Assembly: GCA_963726665.1 (NCBI GenBank)
Contig: CAVSDW010000014.1
Location: 1-64,000 of the forward strand
Reading direction: 5' to 3'
DNA from: RPQJ01 sp963726665
GTDB taxonomy: Bacteria > Pseudomonadota > Gammaproteobacteria > Steroidobacterales > Steroidobacteraceae
DNA: 64,000 nucleotides
Below the pieces are notes generated by a model that was not told the DNA's origin, did no database searches, and saw nothing but the letters and a program-made list of their open reading frames with translations. Below are positions 45,649-56,045 of this stretch, in pieces. Every line of letters begins with the position of its first letter. The first letter of the stretch is position 1. A program made the position numbers and the translations under genes.

Positions 45649-48600
45649 TCAGGCTTTCGCCCGCGTGGCCGGGCCTCGCGAACTGCGGGCGGGGCGCGCT
45701 GCCGCAGCGGCATGCCCGGTGCCCCGTTCCGCGAGGAACGGCGCCAGGAAGCGCGCGGTGTGCGACTTCGCCGTCGCGCGCACCACCCGCTCCGGCGGCC
45801 CCTGCACCACGACGCGACCGCCGCCCGACCCGCCCTCCGGGCCGAGGTCCACGATCCAGTCCGCCTCCGCAATCACGTCGAGGTTGTGCTCGATGACGAC
45901 CACGGTGTTGCCCGCCCCCACCAGCCGGTGCAACACCGCGAGCAGCTTCTCCACGTCCGCCATGTGCAGGCCGACCGTGGGCTCGTCGAGCACATAGAGG
46001 GTTCGGTCCGACGCGCGCAGGCGCGCGAGTTCCGTGACCAGCTTGATGCGCTGCGCCTCGCCGCCCGACAGGGTCGGGCTGGGCTGGCCCAGCGTCAGGT
46101 ACCCGAGCCCCACCTCCTGCAGCAGGCGCAGGGCGCCGTGGATGCGACGATGGGCCGCGAAGAACTCCACGGCGTCGTCCACGCTCATCGCCAGCACGTC
46201 GCCGATGTTCCTGTCGCGATGCGTCACCGACAGCGTCTCGGCATTGAAGCGCCGCCCGCCGCAGGCGTCGCAGAGCACCTTCACGTCCGGCAGGAAGCTC
46301 ATCTCGATGGTCTGGATGCCCTGACCTTCGCAGGCGTCGCAGCGACCGCCGGCCGCGTTGAACGAGAACCGCGACGGGCCATAGCCGCGCACGCGCGACT
46401 CCGTGGTGCCGGCGTAGAGGCGGCGGACGTCGTCCCAGAATCCGACGTACGTGGCCGGGCAGGAACGCGGCGTGCGCCCGATCGGAGTCTGGTCCACCTC
46501 GAGCACCCGCGTGACCTGCTCGATCCCGCGCACGTCCTTGCAGCCGATCCAGGCCGGCGCGCGTCCGCGGCGGCGCGGCGCGGCGGTGCGCACCACGAGG
46601 TTCGCGTAGAGCACGTCGCGCGCGAGCGTGGACTTTCCGGATCCCGATACGCCGGTGACGACGGTGAGTCGTCCGAGCGGCACGCGGGCGTTCACGCGCC
46701 GCAGGTTGTGCAGCGACGCGCCCTCGATCGCGAGCGATGGATCCGCGGCGCGCACCGCCCGGCGCGGCGCAAGCGGGTGCGCGAGCGGCGTGGCGAGGAA
46801 CTTTCCCGTGAGCGACTCGGGGGACGCGATGAGATCCGCGATCCGGCCCTGCCCGACGACGCGACCGCCGCGCGTGCCGGCGCCGGGCCCGAGGTCGATC
46901 AGGTGGTCGGCGCGCCTGATGGTGTCCTCGTCGTGCTCGACCACGAGCAGCGTATTGCCGTTGCGCCCGAGCCGCTCGAGCGTGTCGAGCAGCACGTGGT
47001 TGTCGCGCGGGTGCAGCCCGATCGTCGGCTCGTCGAGCACGTAGCAGACGCCTCGCAGGTTCGAGCCGAGCTGCGCGGCGAGCCGGATCCGCTGCGCCTC
47101 GCCACCCGACAGCGTCGGCGCAGCACGCTCGAGCGATACGTAGCCGAGGCCCACGTCGCGCAGGAACCCGAGCCGCGAGGCGATCTCCGCCAGCAGGTCG
47201 CGCGCGATCTCGCGCTCGCGTCCCGTGAGATCGAGGCGCGCGAAGAATTCCCGTGCCGCATCCACCGGCAGCGCGGACACCTCGGCAATGGAACGACCGC
47301 GAAAACGGACCGCGAGCGCCTCTGGATTGAGTCTCTGGCCGTCGCAGCTCGCGCAGGGCTTCGCCTCGCCGTCGAACCAGTCGTTCCACCAGCGTTCCTC
47401 GCCGCTCTGCTCGGCGTCGAATCCCTTGATGGCGAGGCCGGTTCCGAAGCACGCACCGCACCAGCCGTGCCTGGAGTTGTACGAGAATAGCCGCGGGTCC
47501 GGCTCCGCGAAGCTGCGACCGCAACCCGGACAGGCGCGACGTGTCGAGTAGACGCGCACGCGCCTGCCATCGAGCACGTGCACCACGCCCTTGCCGAGAT
47601 CGAGCGCCTGGCCGAGCAGTTCTCTCAGCGTGCGTTCGTTCTTCGCGCCCACCACGACCTCGCCCAGCGGCAGTTCGATCGTGTGCTCGCGAAAGCGCTC
47701 GAGCCTCGGCCACGCGGCGGTCGCGAGGTACTCGCCGTCCACGCGCAGCCGTTCGTGTCCGCGGGCCGCGGCCCAGCGCGCGAGGTCCGTGTAGTAGCCC
47801 TTGCGCGCCACCACCAGCGGCGCGAGCAGTTCGATGGCTGCGGCCCCGCGAGTTCCTGAGCAGCATGGCCACGATCGAGTCCGCGCTCTGCGGCTCGATC
47901 GGCAATTCACACTCCGGGCAGTGCTGGGTGCCGAGCTTCACGTACAGGAGGCGCAGGAAATGGTGCACCTCGGTCAGCGTGCCCACGGTGCTCTTGCGGC
48001 CACCGCGGCTGGTGCGCTGCTCGATCGCGACCGTGGGAGGGATGCCGAAGATCGCGTCCACGTCCGGTCGCCCCGCGGGCTGCACGAACTGCCGCGCGTA
48101 GGCGTTCAGCGACTCGAGGTAGCGACGCTGTCCCTCCGCGAAGACGATGTCGAAGGCGAGCGTCGACTTGCCCGAACCCGACACGCCGGTCACGACCGTC
48201 ATTCCGTCGCGCGGAATCGAGACGTCCACGTCGCGCAGGTTGTGCTCGCGGGCGCGGTGCACGACGATGGAGTGGCGCGCCGCGTCGGCTATGGCGGACT
48301 TTGCTCGCGCCACGGTCGCGACCGCGCGGCCCGGCTTGCGCACCCGCGTTCGCCCGGCCTCGTATTCACGCAGCGCTCGCCCGGTGTGAGACGCCTCGAC
48401 GCGGGCGAGTTCCTCGGGTGTGCCCGCCGCGACCATCGTGCCGCCACCCTCGCCGCCTTCCGGCCCGAGATCGATGATCCAGTCGGCCGCGCGGATTACG
48501 TCGAGGTTGTGCTCGATCACGACCAGCGAGTGCCCCGCGTCCAGCAGGCGGCGGAACGCGCCCAGGAGTTTCGCGACGTCGTCGAAATGCAGGCCGGTCG

Positions 48601-51292
48601 TCGGCTCGTCGAACAGGAACAGCGTGCCGCGAAAAAGGGGACATTCTCCTTTTTTTCCGCAGCCGCGTTCCTCTTCCCGCGCGCCGGCCGATCTCCCGGA
48701 GAAAGGAGAATGTCCCCTTTTTCACGGAGGTGGCCGGCGAGCTTCAAGCGTTGCGCCTCGCCACCCGACAGCGTCGGCACGGGCTGGCCGAGCCTGAGGT
48801 AGTCGAGGCCCACGGCGACGAGGGGTTCCAGTGCGGCCGCGACTTCCCTGTCGCCGGCGAAGAACGCGAGCGCCTCGGAGACCGTCATTTCCAGCACGTC
48901 GGCGATGCTGCGCGCCGGGCCCGGCCCGTGCGCGAGCTTCACCTCGAGCGTCTCCGGCCGATAGCGGCGACCGTTGCAGTCGGGGCAGCGCAGGTACACG
49001 TCCGAGAGGAACTGCATCTCGACGTGCTCGAAGCCGTTGCCCGAGCAGGTCGGGCAACGCCCGGTTCCGGAATTGAAGCTGAACGTCCCGGGCGTGTAGC
49101 CGCGCTCGAGCGCGACGGGCTCGGCCGCATAGCGCTTGCGGATCACCTCGAACGCGCCGACGTAGCTCGCGGGATTGGAGCGCGTCGTGCGACCGATCGC
49201 GGCCTGGTCCACCATCACCACTTCCGCGACGTGCTCGGCACCGCTGAACGCTCGATGCGCTCCGGGTGTCTCGGTCGGCTTGCCCTTGGCGCGCAGCAGG
49301 GCCGGCAGCAGCACGTCCTGGACCAGCGTGGACTTCCCGGAACCGGACACTCCCGTCACGCACACCAGCCGCCCGAGCGGAATCTCGACGTCGAGGTCGC
49401 GCAGGTTGTGCTCGCGCGCGCCTTCGAGCACGAGGCGCGGATCTCCCTCGCGCGGCGGTCCCCTGCGGCCCGCGGCCACCGAGGCGTCCCGGCGTCCCGA
49501 CAGGTACTGCGCGGTGAGCGTGTCCGACCGCTGCAGCAACTCGCCCGGCGTGCCGTTGAAGACGATGCTGCCGCCGCGCTCGCCCGGGCCCGGCCCGAGA
49601 TCGATGATGCGATCGGCCGCCAGCATGATCTGCGGGTCGTGCTCCACGACCAGCAGTGAGTTGCCGTTGTCGCGCAGGCGCTGCATGACCTCCACCACGC
49701 GTCGCATGTCTCGCGGGTGCAGCCCGATGGAGGGTTCGTCGAGGACGAACAGCGTGTTCACGAGCGACGTGCCGAGCGCGGTGGTCAGGTTGATGCGCTG
49801 CACCTCGCCGCCGGAGAGCGTGCGCGACTGCCGATCGAGGGTGAGGTAGCCGAGGCCGACACGTACCAGGAACTCGAGCCGCGAGCGGATCTCGCCCAGC
49901 AGCAGGTCGGTGGCCTCGTCGAGCGGAGCCGGCAGTACGAGTCCAGCGAAGAAATCACGCAGGCGATCGACCGGCCGCAGCATGAGGTCGTGGATGCAGG
50001 GTGGCGGCACCGCGTCGGCCGCGGGCCCGAGCCGCCACAGCAGCGCCTCGGGTCTGAGCCGCGCGCCACCGCAGTCTCCGCAGGGCGTGTAGCTGCGGTA
50101 CTTCGAGAGCAGCACGCGGATGTGCATCCGGTAGCTCCTGGTCTCGAGCCAGGCGAAGAACCGACGCGCGCCGTACCAGACCTTCTTCTCCCAGGGCCCC
50201 TCGCCCTCGATCACCCAGCGGCGCTGCTCCTCGTCGAGGTCGCGCCACGGAGTGTCGAGCGGCACGCCGCGCTTGCGCGCGAACCGCAGGAGGTCGTCCT
50301 GGCATTCCTTGTACGACTCCGTCTGCCAGGGCCGCACCGCGCCGCCGCGCAGGCTGCGGCTCGCATCCGGCACGACCAGGCCCCAGTCCACGCCGATCAC
50401 GCGTCCGAAGCCGCGGCAGGCTTCGCAGGCGCCGAGAGGCGAATTGAACGAGAAGAGGCTCGGCGTCGGCTCCCGGTAGTGAATGTCGCAGTCCGCGCAG
50501 TGCAGGTCCGCCGAGTAGCGGCGAACAGGGGACTGTCCCCTTTTCGTGTCGCCGAAAAGGGGACTGTCCCCATTTGGGTTGTCCCGATGCATGTCCCCAT
50601 CGACCTCGACACGCACCGCCACCCGTCCCCGACCGACCCTCATCGCCGCCTCGATCGCCTCGATCATCCGGCTGCGCCCGGCGCCCTCGGCGCGGAACCG
50701 GTCCTGCACCACCTCGAGTACCCGGCCCGCGCGCGAATGGATCCGCGTGTAGCCCTGCTGCTCGAGCAGCTTCAGGACTTCGCCCTCCTCGAAGTTGTCG
50801 GGCACCGCGACCGGGAAGGTCACGAGCAGGCGCGGGTCGCCGGGCCCGAGCGCGCCGGACTCGATCTCGCGGACGATGCCGTCCGGCGTGTCCCGCCGCA
50901 CCGGCCGGCCGCAGCCGCTGCAGTGCAGTACCGGCCGCCCGCGCGTAAAGGAGCTTCAGGTGGTCGTTGAGCTCCGTCATCGTGCCGACGGTGGAGCGCG
51001 AAGTCCGCACGGGATTCGTCTGGTCGATGGCGATGGCGGGCGGGATGCCCTCGACCCGATCCACGCTGGGCCGGTCCATGCGATCCAGGAACTGGCGCGC
51101 ATAGGGCGAGAAGGTCTCGACGTACCGCCGCTGCCCTTCCGCGTAGACCGTGTCGAAGACCAGCGACGACTTGCCCGAGCCGGACACGCCCGTGACCACG
51201 ACGAGCTCGCCGAGCGGGATGTCCAGGTCGAGCGCACGCAGGTTGTGCTGCCGTGCGCCGCGGATGCGGATGACGTCGTCTGTTCGGGCCAT
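45649..51292 (-). CDS. Double-length UvrA-like excinuclease subunit (four ABC ATPase cassettes), three frame breaks and two repeat insertions
   Basis: The rebuilt protein has about 1880 residues, twice the usual UvrA. Copy 1 (51292 to about 48400) begins MARTDDVIRIRGARQHNLRAL with Walker A GVSGSGKSSL, a zinc module (CSGCG…CADC…CEAC), LSGGEVQRINL, a second Walker A GVSGSGKSTL, zinc finger CPTCSGNGF…CPDCNGRRY and LSGGEAQRLKL. Copy 2 repeats this: GVSGSGKSTLAFDIVFAEGQRR, CPECEL, CGRSFAEPDPRLFSYN, LSGGEAQRIRL, a fourth Walker A, CDACEGQG…CDACGGRRF and LSGGEAQRIKL. The frame breaks near 50940, at the repeat 48632–48722, and near 47850. All four ATP sites look intact. Similar tandem UvrAs are known in some proteobacteria; whether a normal uvrA exists elsewhere is unknown. 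Confidence 0.85.
48632..48722. repeat. GGGGACATTCTCC palindromic element inside uvrA
   Basis: A perfect 21-base inverted repeat (48632–48652 and 48702–48722) encloses 49 bases. It interrupts the copy-1 end of the UvrA-like gene between codons for GHLR and GTLFLFDEPT. If read through in the minus direction it gives EKGDILLS … KKENVPFF and leaves the frame shifted. The core arm GGGGACATTCTCCTTT is the same as that at 17480. Confidence 0.85.
50526..50573. repeat. GGGGACTGTCCCC repeat pair inside uvrA, in frame
   Basis: Two copies of the 13-base palindrome GGGGACTGTCCCC at 50528–50540 and 50559–50571 are arranged head to head with flanking TTTTCG / CGAAAA, making a 19-base inverted repeat with one mismatch. 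Read in the UvrA frame it codes NGDSPLF and KRGQSPV. A further half-copy, GTCCCGATGCATGTCCCC, lies at 50582–50599. The UvrA frame is kept across the whole block. Confidence 0.85.
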
Positions 51293-51343
51293 TGGTTGCC
51301 GCCTTCCCCCCGACCGGGGGTACGCTGGCAGTCCACGCTACCA

Positions 51344-51359
51344 CGATCCGCCCGGATCG
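51344..51359. promoter_or_regulatory. Palindrome between the divergent uvrA-like and DUF47 genes
   Basis: CGATCCGCCCGGATCG is an inverted repeat of 7-base arms around CC, in the 106-base divergent gap. It could be an operator. I see no LexA box of the CTGT-N8-ACAG form in the gap, so SOS control of the UvrA-like gene is not evident. Confidence 0.3.
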
Positions 51360-51398
51360 CGGATACTTGGTCGCACAACGACTCGAACGGAAGCCGCA

Positions 51399-52040
51399 AT
51401 GCGATTCCTGTCCGCCCTGATGCCGCGCGAAGCGCGGTTCTTCGCCTTGTTCAACCGTCACGCCGAATTCATCGTCCAGGGCGGGCACGCCGTCTCGGAG
51501 CTGGTGCGCGACTACGCAGACCCGGTGCGCCGCGCCGCCCTGATCGAGCGCATCAACGAAGTCGAGCGCAGCGCCGACAAGGTGACCTACGAGACGGTCT
51601 CGGTGCTGCACTCCACGTTCATCACGCCCTTCGACCGCAACGACATCCACCGGCTGATCTCGGGGATGGACGACATCCTCGACCTGATCCAGGACGCCGC
51701 GGAGTCCATGCACCTCTTCGACATCCAGACGCTGCCGCCCGAGGCGCCGCAGATGGCGAAACTGCTCGAGACCTGCTGCGAGAAGGTCAAGGCCGCGGTC
51801 GCCCTGCTCGACTCGATGGACAATGCACCGCGGGCGCTCGCGCTGGCGCAGGAGATCGACGGCCTCGAGAGCGACGCCGACGCGGTCATGCGCAAGGGCA
51901 TCTCGACGCTCTTCCGCGAGGAGCAGGACGTGCGCCAGCTCATCAAGCACAAGAACGTCTACGAGTACCTGGAGAACGCCATCGACAAGTGCCAGGACGT
52001 GGCAAACATCATCGAGGCCGTGATCGTCGAGAACGCCTGA
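51399..52040 (+). CDS. DUF47/PhoU-like phosphate-transport accessory protein
   Basis: 213 residues, helical, of the TIGR00153 family. The conserved core shows INEVERSADKVTYETVSVLHSTFITPFDRNDIHRLISGMDDILDLIQDAA-type residues (first and last parts seen). In proteobacteria this gene is paired with a PiT phosphate transporter, as here (2 bases apart). It probably tunes the transporter. Confidence 0.92.
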   Translation: MRFLSALMPREARFFALFNRHAEFIVQGGHAVSELVRDYADPVRRAALIERINEVERSADKVTYETVSVLHSTFITPFDRNDIHRLISGMDDILDLIQDAAESMHLFDIQTLPPEAPQMAKLLETCCEKVKAAVALLDSMDNAPRALALAQEIDGLESDADAVMRKGISTLFREEQDVRQLIKHKNVYEYLENAIDKCQDVANIIEAVIVENA

Positions 52041-52042
52041 GC

Positions 52043-53050
52043 ATGGACCCGAACATCCCGTTCGTGACGCTCGCGGTGCTGGTCGCGCTGGCGTTCGCGT
52101 TCGACTTCATGAACGGCTTCCACGACGCGGCGAATTCCATCGCGACCGTGGTCTCGACGGGCGTGCTGCGTCCCTACCAGGCGGTCGCCTGGGCCGCGTT
52201 CTTCAATTTCGTGGCGATCTTCATCTTCCATCTCAAGGTGGCAGCGACCGTCGGCAAGGGCATCGTGGACCCGGTCGCCGTCGACCACTACGTGATCTTC
52301 GGCGCGCTGATCGGCGCGATCGCGTGGAACCTGATCACCTGGTACTACGGGATCCCCTCGAGCTCGTCGCATGCGCTCATCGGCGGGATGATCGGCGCGA
52401 TGATCGCAAAGGCCGGCACCGGCCCGCTGCTCGCACCCGGCATCATCAAGACCGCGACCTTCATCTTCGTCTCGCCGCTGCTCGGCATGACGCTCGGCGC
52501 ACTGATCATGATCGCGGTCTCGTGGGCCTGTCTCAGGCGCGCGCCGCGGCGCGTCGACCGCTGGTTCCGGCGGCTGCAGCTCGTCTCCTCCGCGCTCTAC
52601 AGCGTCGGGCACGGCAGCAACGACGCGCAGAAGACCATGGGCATCATCTGGCTGCTGCTGATCGCCGCGGGCGTCACGACCGAGCAGGCCTCGATGCCGC
52701 CCTACTGGGTGATCGTGGGCTGCTACGTCGCAATGGCGCTCGGAACCATGTTCGGCGGCTGGCGAATCGTGAAGACCATGGGCCAGAAGATCACCAAGCT
52801 GCGGCCGGTGGGCGGGTTCGCCGCCGAGACCGGCGGCGCAATCACGCTGTTCCTCGCCTCCGGCTTCGGCATCCCGGTCTCGACCACTCACACCATCACC
52901 GGCGCCATCGTCGGCGTCGGGTCCGCCCAGCGGGTCAAGGCGGTACGCTGGGGTCTGGCCGGCAACATCGTGATTGCGTGGCTCGTGACCATGCCGGCCG
53001 CCGCCGCCATGGCCGCGGTGGCGTACTGGCTCGGCAAGGCCGTGCTGTGA
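52043..53050 (+). CDS. pit: PiT-family inorganic phosphate transporter
   Basis: 335-residue membrane protein that takes up phosphate with a proton or metal ion. The duplicated PiT signatures are FDFMNGFHDAANSIATVVSTG at the N-terminus and GFGIPVSTTHTITGAIVGVG near the C-terminus, with GSNDAQKTMGI in the middle. About ten helices. It starts 3 bases after the DUF47 gene and forms an operon with it. Confidence 0.95.
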   Translation: MDPNIPFVTLAVLVALAFAFDFMNGFHDAANSIATVVSTGVLRPYQAVAWAAFFNFVAIFIFHLKVAATVGKGIVDPVAVDHYVIFGALIGAIAWNLITWYYGIPSSSSHALIGGMIGAMIAKAGTGPLLAPGIIKTATFIFVSPLLGMTLGALIMIAVSWACLRRAPRRVDRWFRRLQLVSSALYSVGHGSNDAQKTMGIIWLLLIAAGVTTEQASMPPYWVIVGCYVAMALGTMFGGWRIVKTMGQKITKLRPVGGFAAETGGAITLFLASGFGIPVSTTHTITGAIVGVGSAQRVKAVRWGLAGNIVIAWLVTMPAAAAMAAVAYWLGKAVL

Positions 53051-53089
53051 TGATGCGGCTCGGCGCGACCTGAACCCGGCCTGCTCCAC

Positions 53090-55132
53090 TTGGCCGAACG
53101 CTACCCTCACCTGCTCGCCCCGCTGGACCTCGGCTACACGAGGCTCCGCAACCGCGTGCTCATGGGTTCCATGCACACGGGCCTCGAGGATCATCCCCGG
53201 CATTTCCCGCGCCTCGTCGAGTACTTCGCCGAGCGAGCCCGCGGCGGAGTGGGCCTGATCGTCACCGGGGGATTCGCGCCCAACATCGAGGGCTGGACCT
53301 CTCCCTTCGGCGGGAGGCTCACCACGCACGCGGCCGCCGCGCGGCACCGGCCGATCGCCGACGCCGTGCACGCCGAAGGCGGCCACATCGCGCTGCAGAT
53401 CCTGCACACCGGGCGCTACGGCTACCATCCGCTCGCCGTCGCGCCCTCGCGCATCAAGTCGCCGATCACGCCTTTCACGCCACGGGCGCTTTCGGCGCGC
53501 GGCGTCGAGCGACAGATCCGCGCCTTCGTGCGCTGCGCCTCGCTCGCTCGCGAGGCGGGCTACGACGGCGTCGAGGTGATGGGCTCGGAAGGCTACTTCA
53601 TCAACCAGTTCCTCGCCGCGCACACCAACCGGCGCACCGACGACTGGGGCGGCAGCTACGCCAATCGCATGCGCCTGCCGGTCGAGATCGTCGAGCGCAC
53701 GCGCGAGGCCGTCGGGCGCGACTTCGTCATCGTCTATCGCCTCTCGATGCTCGACCTCGTGCCCGACGGCAGCAGCTGGGACGAGGTGGTCCTGCTCGCC
53801 AAGGCGATCGAGCGGGCCGGTGCGACCATCATCAACACCGGCATCGGCTGGCACGAGGCGCGCGTTCCGACCATCGCCACCTCCGTGCCGCGCGCGGCCT
53901 TCGCCTGGGTGACGAAGAAGCTCAGGGGCGAGGTCGGCATTCCGCTGTGCACCACCAACCGCATCAACACGCCCGAGGTCGCCGAGCAGGTGCTGGCCGA
54001 CGGCTGCGCCGACATGGTGTCGATGGCGCGCCCGCTGCTCGCCGATCCGGAGTTCGTCGTCAAGGCGGCGAGCGGGCGGGCGGACGAGATCAACACCTGC
54101 ATCGCCTGCAACCAGGCCTGCCTCGATCACGTCTTCCAGCGCCGCATCGCATCGTGCCTCGTGAACCCGCGAGCCGGCCACGAGACCGAACTCGTCTACC
54201 TGCCGGTCGCGACGGCGAAGCGCATCGCGGTCGTGGGCGCCGGTCCCGCCGGCCTCGCCTGCGCGACCGTACTCGCCGGCCGCGGACACCGCGTGGACCT
54301 CTTCGAATCGGCGGGCGAGATCGGCGGCCAGTTCAATCTCGCGAAGCGCATCCCGGGCAAGGAAGAATTCCACGAGACGATCCGCTACTTCGCACGACGC
54401 ATCGAGGTCACCGGAGTCGCGCTCAAGCTCCATACGCGCGCGACCGCCGAGCAGCTCGTCGCCGGCGGCTACGAAGAGGTGGTCCTCGCGACCGGCGTCA
54501 TGCCTCGCGACCCGCACATCGAGGGAGCGGCGGAGCAGGCGCGTCAGGGCCGGGTTCTCTCCTACGTGGACGTGCTGCACGGCCGGCCGGTGGGCCGAAG
54601 GGTCGCGATCATCGGCGCCGGCGGAATCGGCTTCGACATCGCGGAATTCCTGGTGAGCGACGGCCACTCGACGGCGCTCGACCTGCCGGCCTGGCTGGCC
54701 GAGTGGGGCGTGGGTGATCCGGGCGCCACGCGCGGCGGTCTCACCGCGCCGAGGATCGAGCCGCCTGCCCGCGAAGTGCACCTCCTGCAGCGCAAGGCCG
54801 CCCCGCTGGGCAAGGGCCTCGGCAAGACCACGGGCTGGATCCACCGCGCCACGCTCAAGGCGAAGCGCGTCACAATGATCGGCGGCGTCAACTACGAGCG
54901 CGTCGACGGGCGCGGACTGCACCTGAGCTTCGGCGAGGCGCACGAGAAGCCGATGCTGCTGGAGGTGGACACCGTGGTGCTGTGCTCGGGGCAGGAGCCG
55001 CTGCGCGAACTCGAAGGCGCGCTGCGCGCCGCGGGGCTCGCCGTGCACCTGATCGGCGGCGCGGACGTCGCCGCGGAACTCGACGCGAAACGCGCAATCG
55101 ACCAGGGTTCGCGGCTGGCGGCGCGCCTGTAA
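53090..55132 (+). CDS. fadH: 2,4-Dienoyl-CoA reductase
   Basis: NADPH-dependent enzyme for degrading polyunsaturated fatty acids, 680 residues with one 4Fe-4S cluster, FMN and FAD. The N-terminal old-yellow-enzyme barrel opens with LLAPLDLGYTRLRNRVLMGSMHTGLE, the cluster cysteines lie in INTCIACNQACLD near 340–347 and further in IASC, and the FAD- and NADPH-binding motifs are VVGAGPAGLACA near 382 and IIGAGGIGFDIAEF near 507. The start is TTG at 53090, with no better start nearby. Intact. Confidence 0.95.
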   Translation: MAERYPHLLAPLDLGYTRLRNRVLMGSMHTGLEDHPRHFPRLVEYFAERARGGVGLIVTGGFAPNIEGWTSPFGGRLTTHAAAARHRPIADAVHAEGGHIALQILHTGRYGYHPLAVAPSRIKSPITPFTPRALSARGVERQIRAFVRCASLAREAGYDGVEVMGSEGYFINQFLAAHTNRRTDDWGGSYANRMRLPVEIVERTREAVGRDFVIVYRLSMLDLVPDGSSWDEVVLLAKAIERAGATIINTGIGWHEARVPTIATSVPRAAFAWVTKKLRGEVGIPLCTTNRINTPEVAEQVLADGCADMVSMARPLLADPEFVVKAASGRADEINTCIACNQACLDHVFQRRIASCLVNPRAGHETELVYLPVATAKRIAVVGAGPAGLACATVLAGRGHRVDLFESAGEIGGQFNLAKRIPGKEEFHETIRYFARRIEVTGVALKLHTRATAEQLVAGGYEEVVLATGVMPRDPHIEGAAEQARQGRVLSYVDVLHGRPVGRRVAIIGAGGIGFDIAEFLVSDGHSTALDLPAWLAEWGVGDPGATRGGLTAPRIEPPAREVHLLQRKAAPLGKGLGKTTGWIHRATLKAKRVTMIGGVNYERVDGRGLHLSFGEAHEKPMLLEVDTVVLCSGQEPLRELEGALRAAGLAVHLIGGADVAAELDAKRAIDQGSRLAARL

Positions 55133-55137
55133 GCCGC

Positions 55138-55909
55138 CTACTCGAGCGGAAACGGCACTCGCGCCTGTCCCGTCGCGTGCTCCTCGGCGCGCTTGGCCGC
55201 GTGGATCGCCTTCAGCAGCAGCGCGTGCACGTGCACGTCCTGGCCGGAGAGCAGGAACCGGTCGGCCAGCTCGAGCACCTTTTCCAGGTACGCGTTGCGC
55301 TGCTCGAGATACAGCATCGCCTTGCCCAGGAAGCGGGGATCGCGCGCCTCGTTATGCAGCACCGCGGCCGTCCGCATCGCGGTCGCGTGCTCCTCGACCG
55401 TCGGTCGCTGGTGATAATGCACCTGCTCGGCGTCGCCCGCGGATGACGCCGCGGGCGGCTGGGCGCCGCCGCGGCTCCGCGGTGCCCTGACGCGGCGGCC
55501 CATGCAGCAGGCTCCGGATCACGTCGCTCGTGGTCACGATGCCTGTGACGCGGTCGGCGTCGTCCACCACGGGCGCCGCGTGAACTCCTGCCTCGGTCAT
55601 GCGCTCCGCCGCCTCGCCGATGCTGGCGTGTGGCCTGAGGCTGAGCACGGGCGTGTGCATCAGCTGCTCGATGGTGATCCTCTCGTCGAGGAATTTCGCG
55701 CGATCCTCCGTCGCCTTCGGCACGAAGTACTCGAGCTTCATGACGTCGGCCGAACTCAACATGCCGACGATCCGGCCCTGGCGGACCACCGGAAGATGGT
55801 GGATCGGGTACTGAAAGAAGCAGTCGAGCACTTCGCTGACCGGCCGGTCGGACTCGATCACGACCACGGTCTCGGTCATGATTCTCGATACGGGCTCTTC
55901 GGGTCTCAT
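55138..55909 (-). CDS. CBS-pair domain protein, one frame break
   Basis: Begins MRPEEPVSRIMTETVVVIESD with two CBS motifs (IHHLPVVRQGRIVGMLSSADV and VHAAPVVDDADRVTGIVTTSDV). These bind adenine nucleotides and act as sensors. The frame breaks near 55490, after DVIRSLLHGPP; the next frame continues TVEEHATAMRTAAVLHNEARD and ends VPFPLE. The rebuilt protein has about 256 residues, CBS pair plus helical tail. Role unknown. It converges with fadH. Confidence 0.82.
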
Positions 55910-56045
55910 GCGCTCCCTCTGATACGAGGATAGCGCCGCTCGACGGGCAGCGGGCGTGAACTCGTGCGTATTGCGCACAAGGCTGCACCGGTATGGATGC
56001 GGATGTGCATCCGTACTGCCCGCAGTCGTGCGCCCTGGGCGGGAA

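Noticed and set aside
48632..48722. Insertion sequence inside uvrA
   Set aside because: Too short for a transposase, with no coding capacity, and its sequence matches the REP-like family; called a palindromic element instead.
51959..55048. 1029-residue minus-strand frame opposite pit and fadH
   Set aside because: Crosses two well-supported plus-strand genes in the shadow phase; composition is not protein-like.
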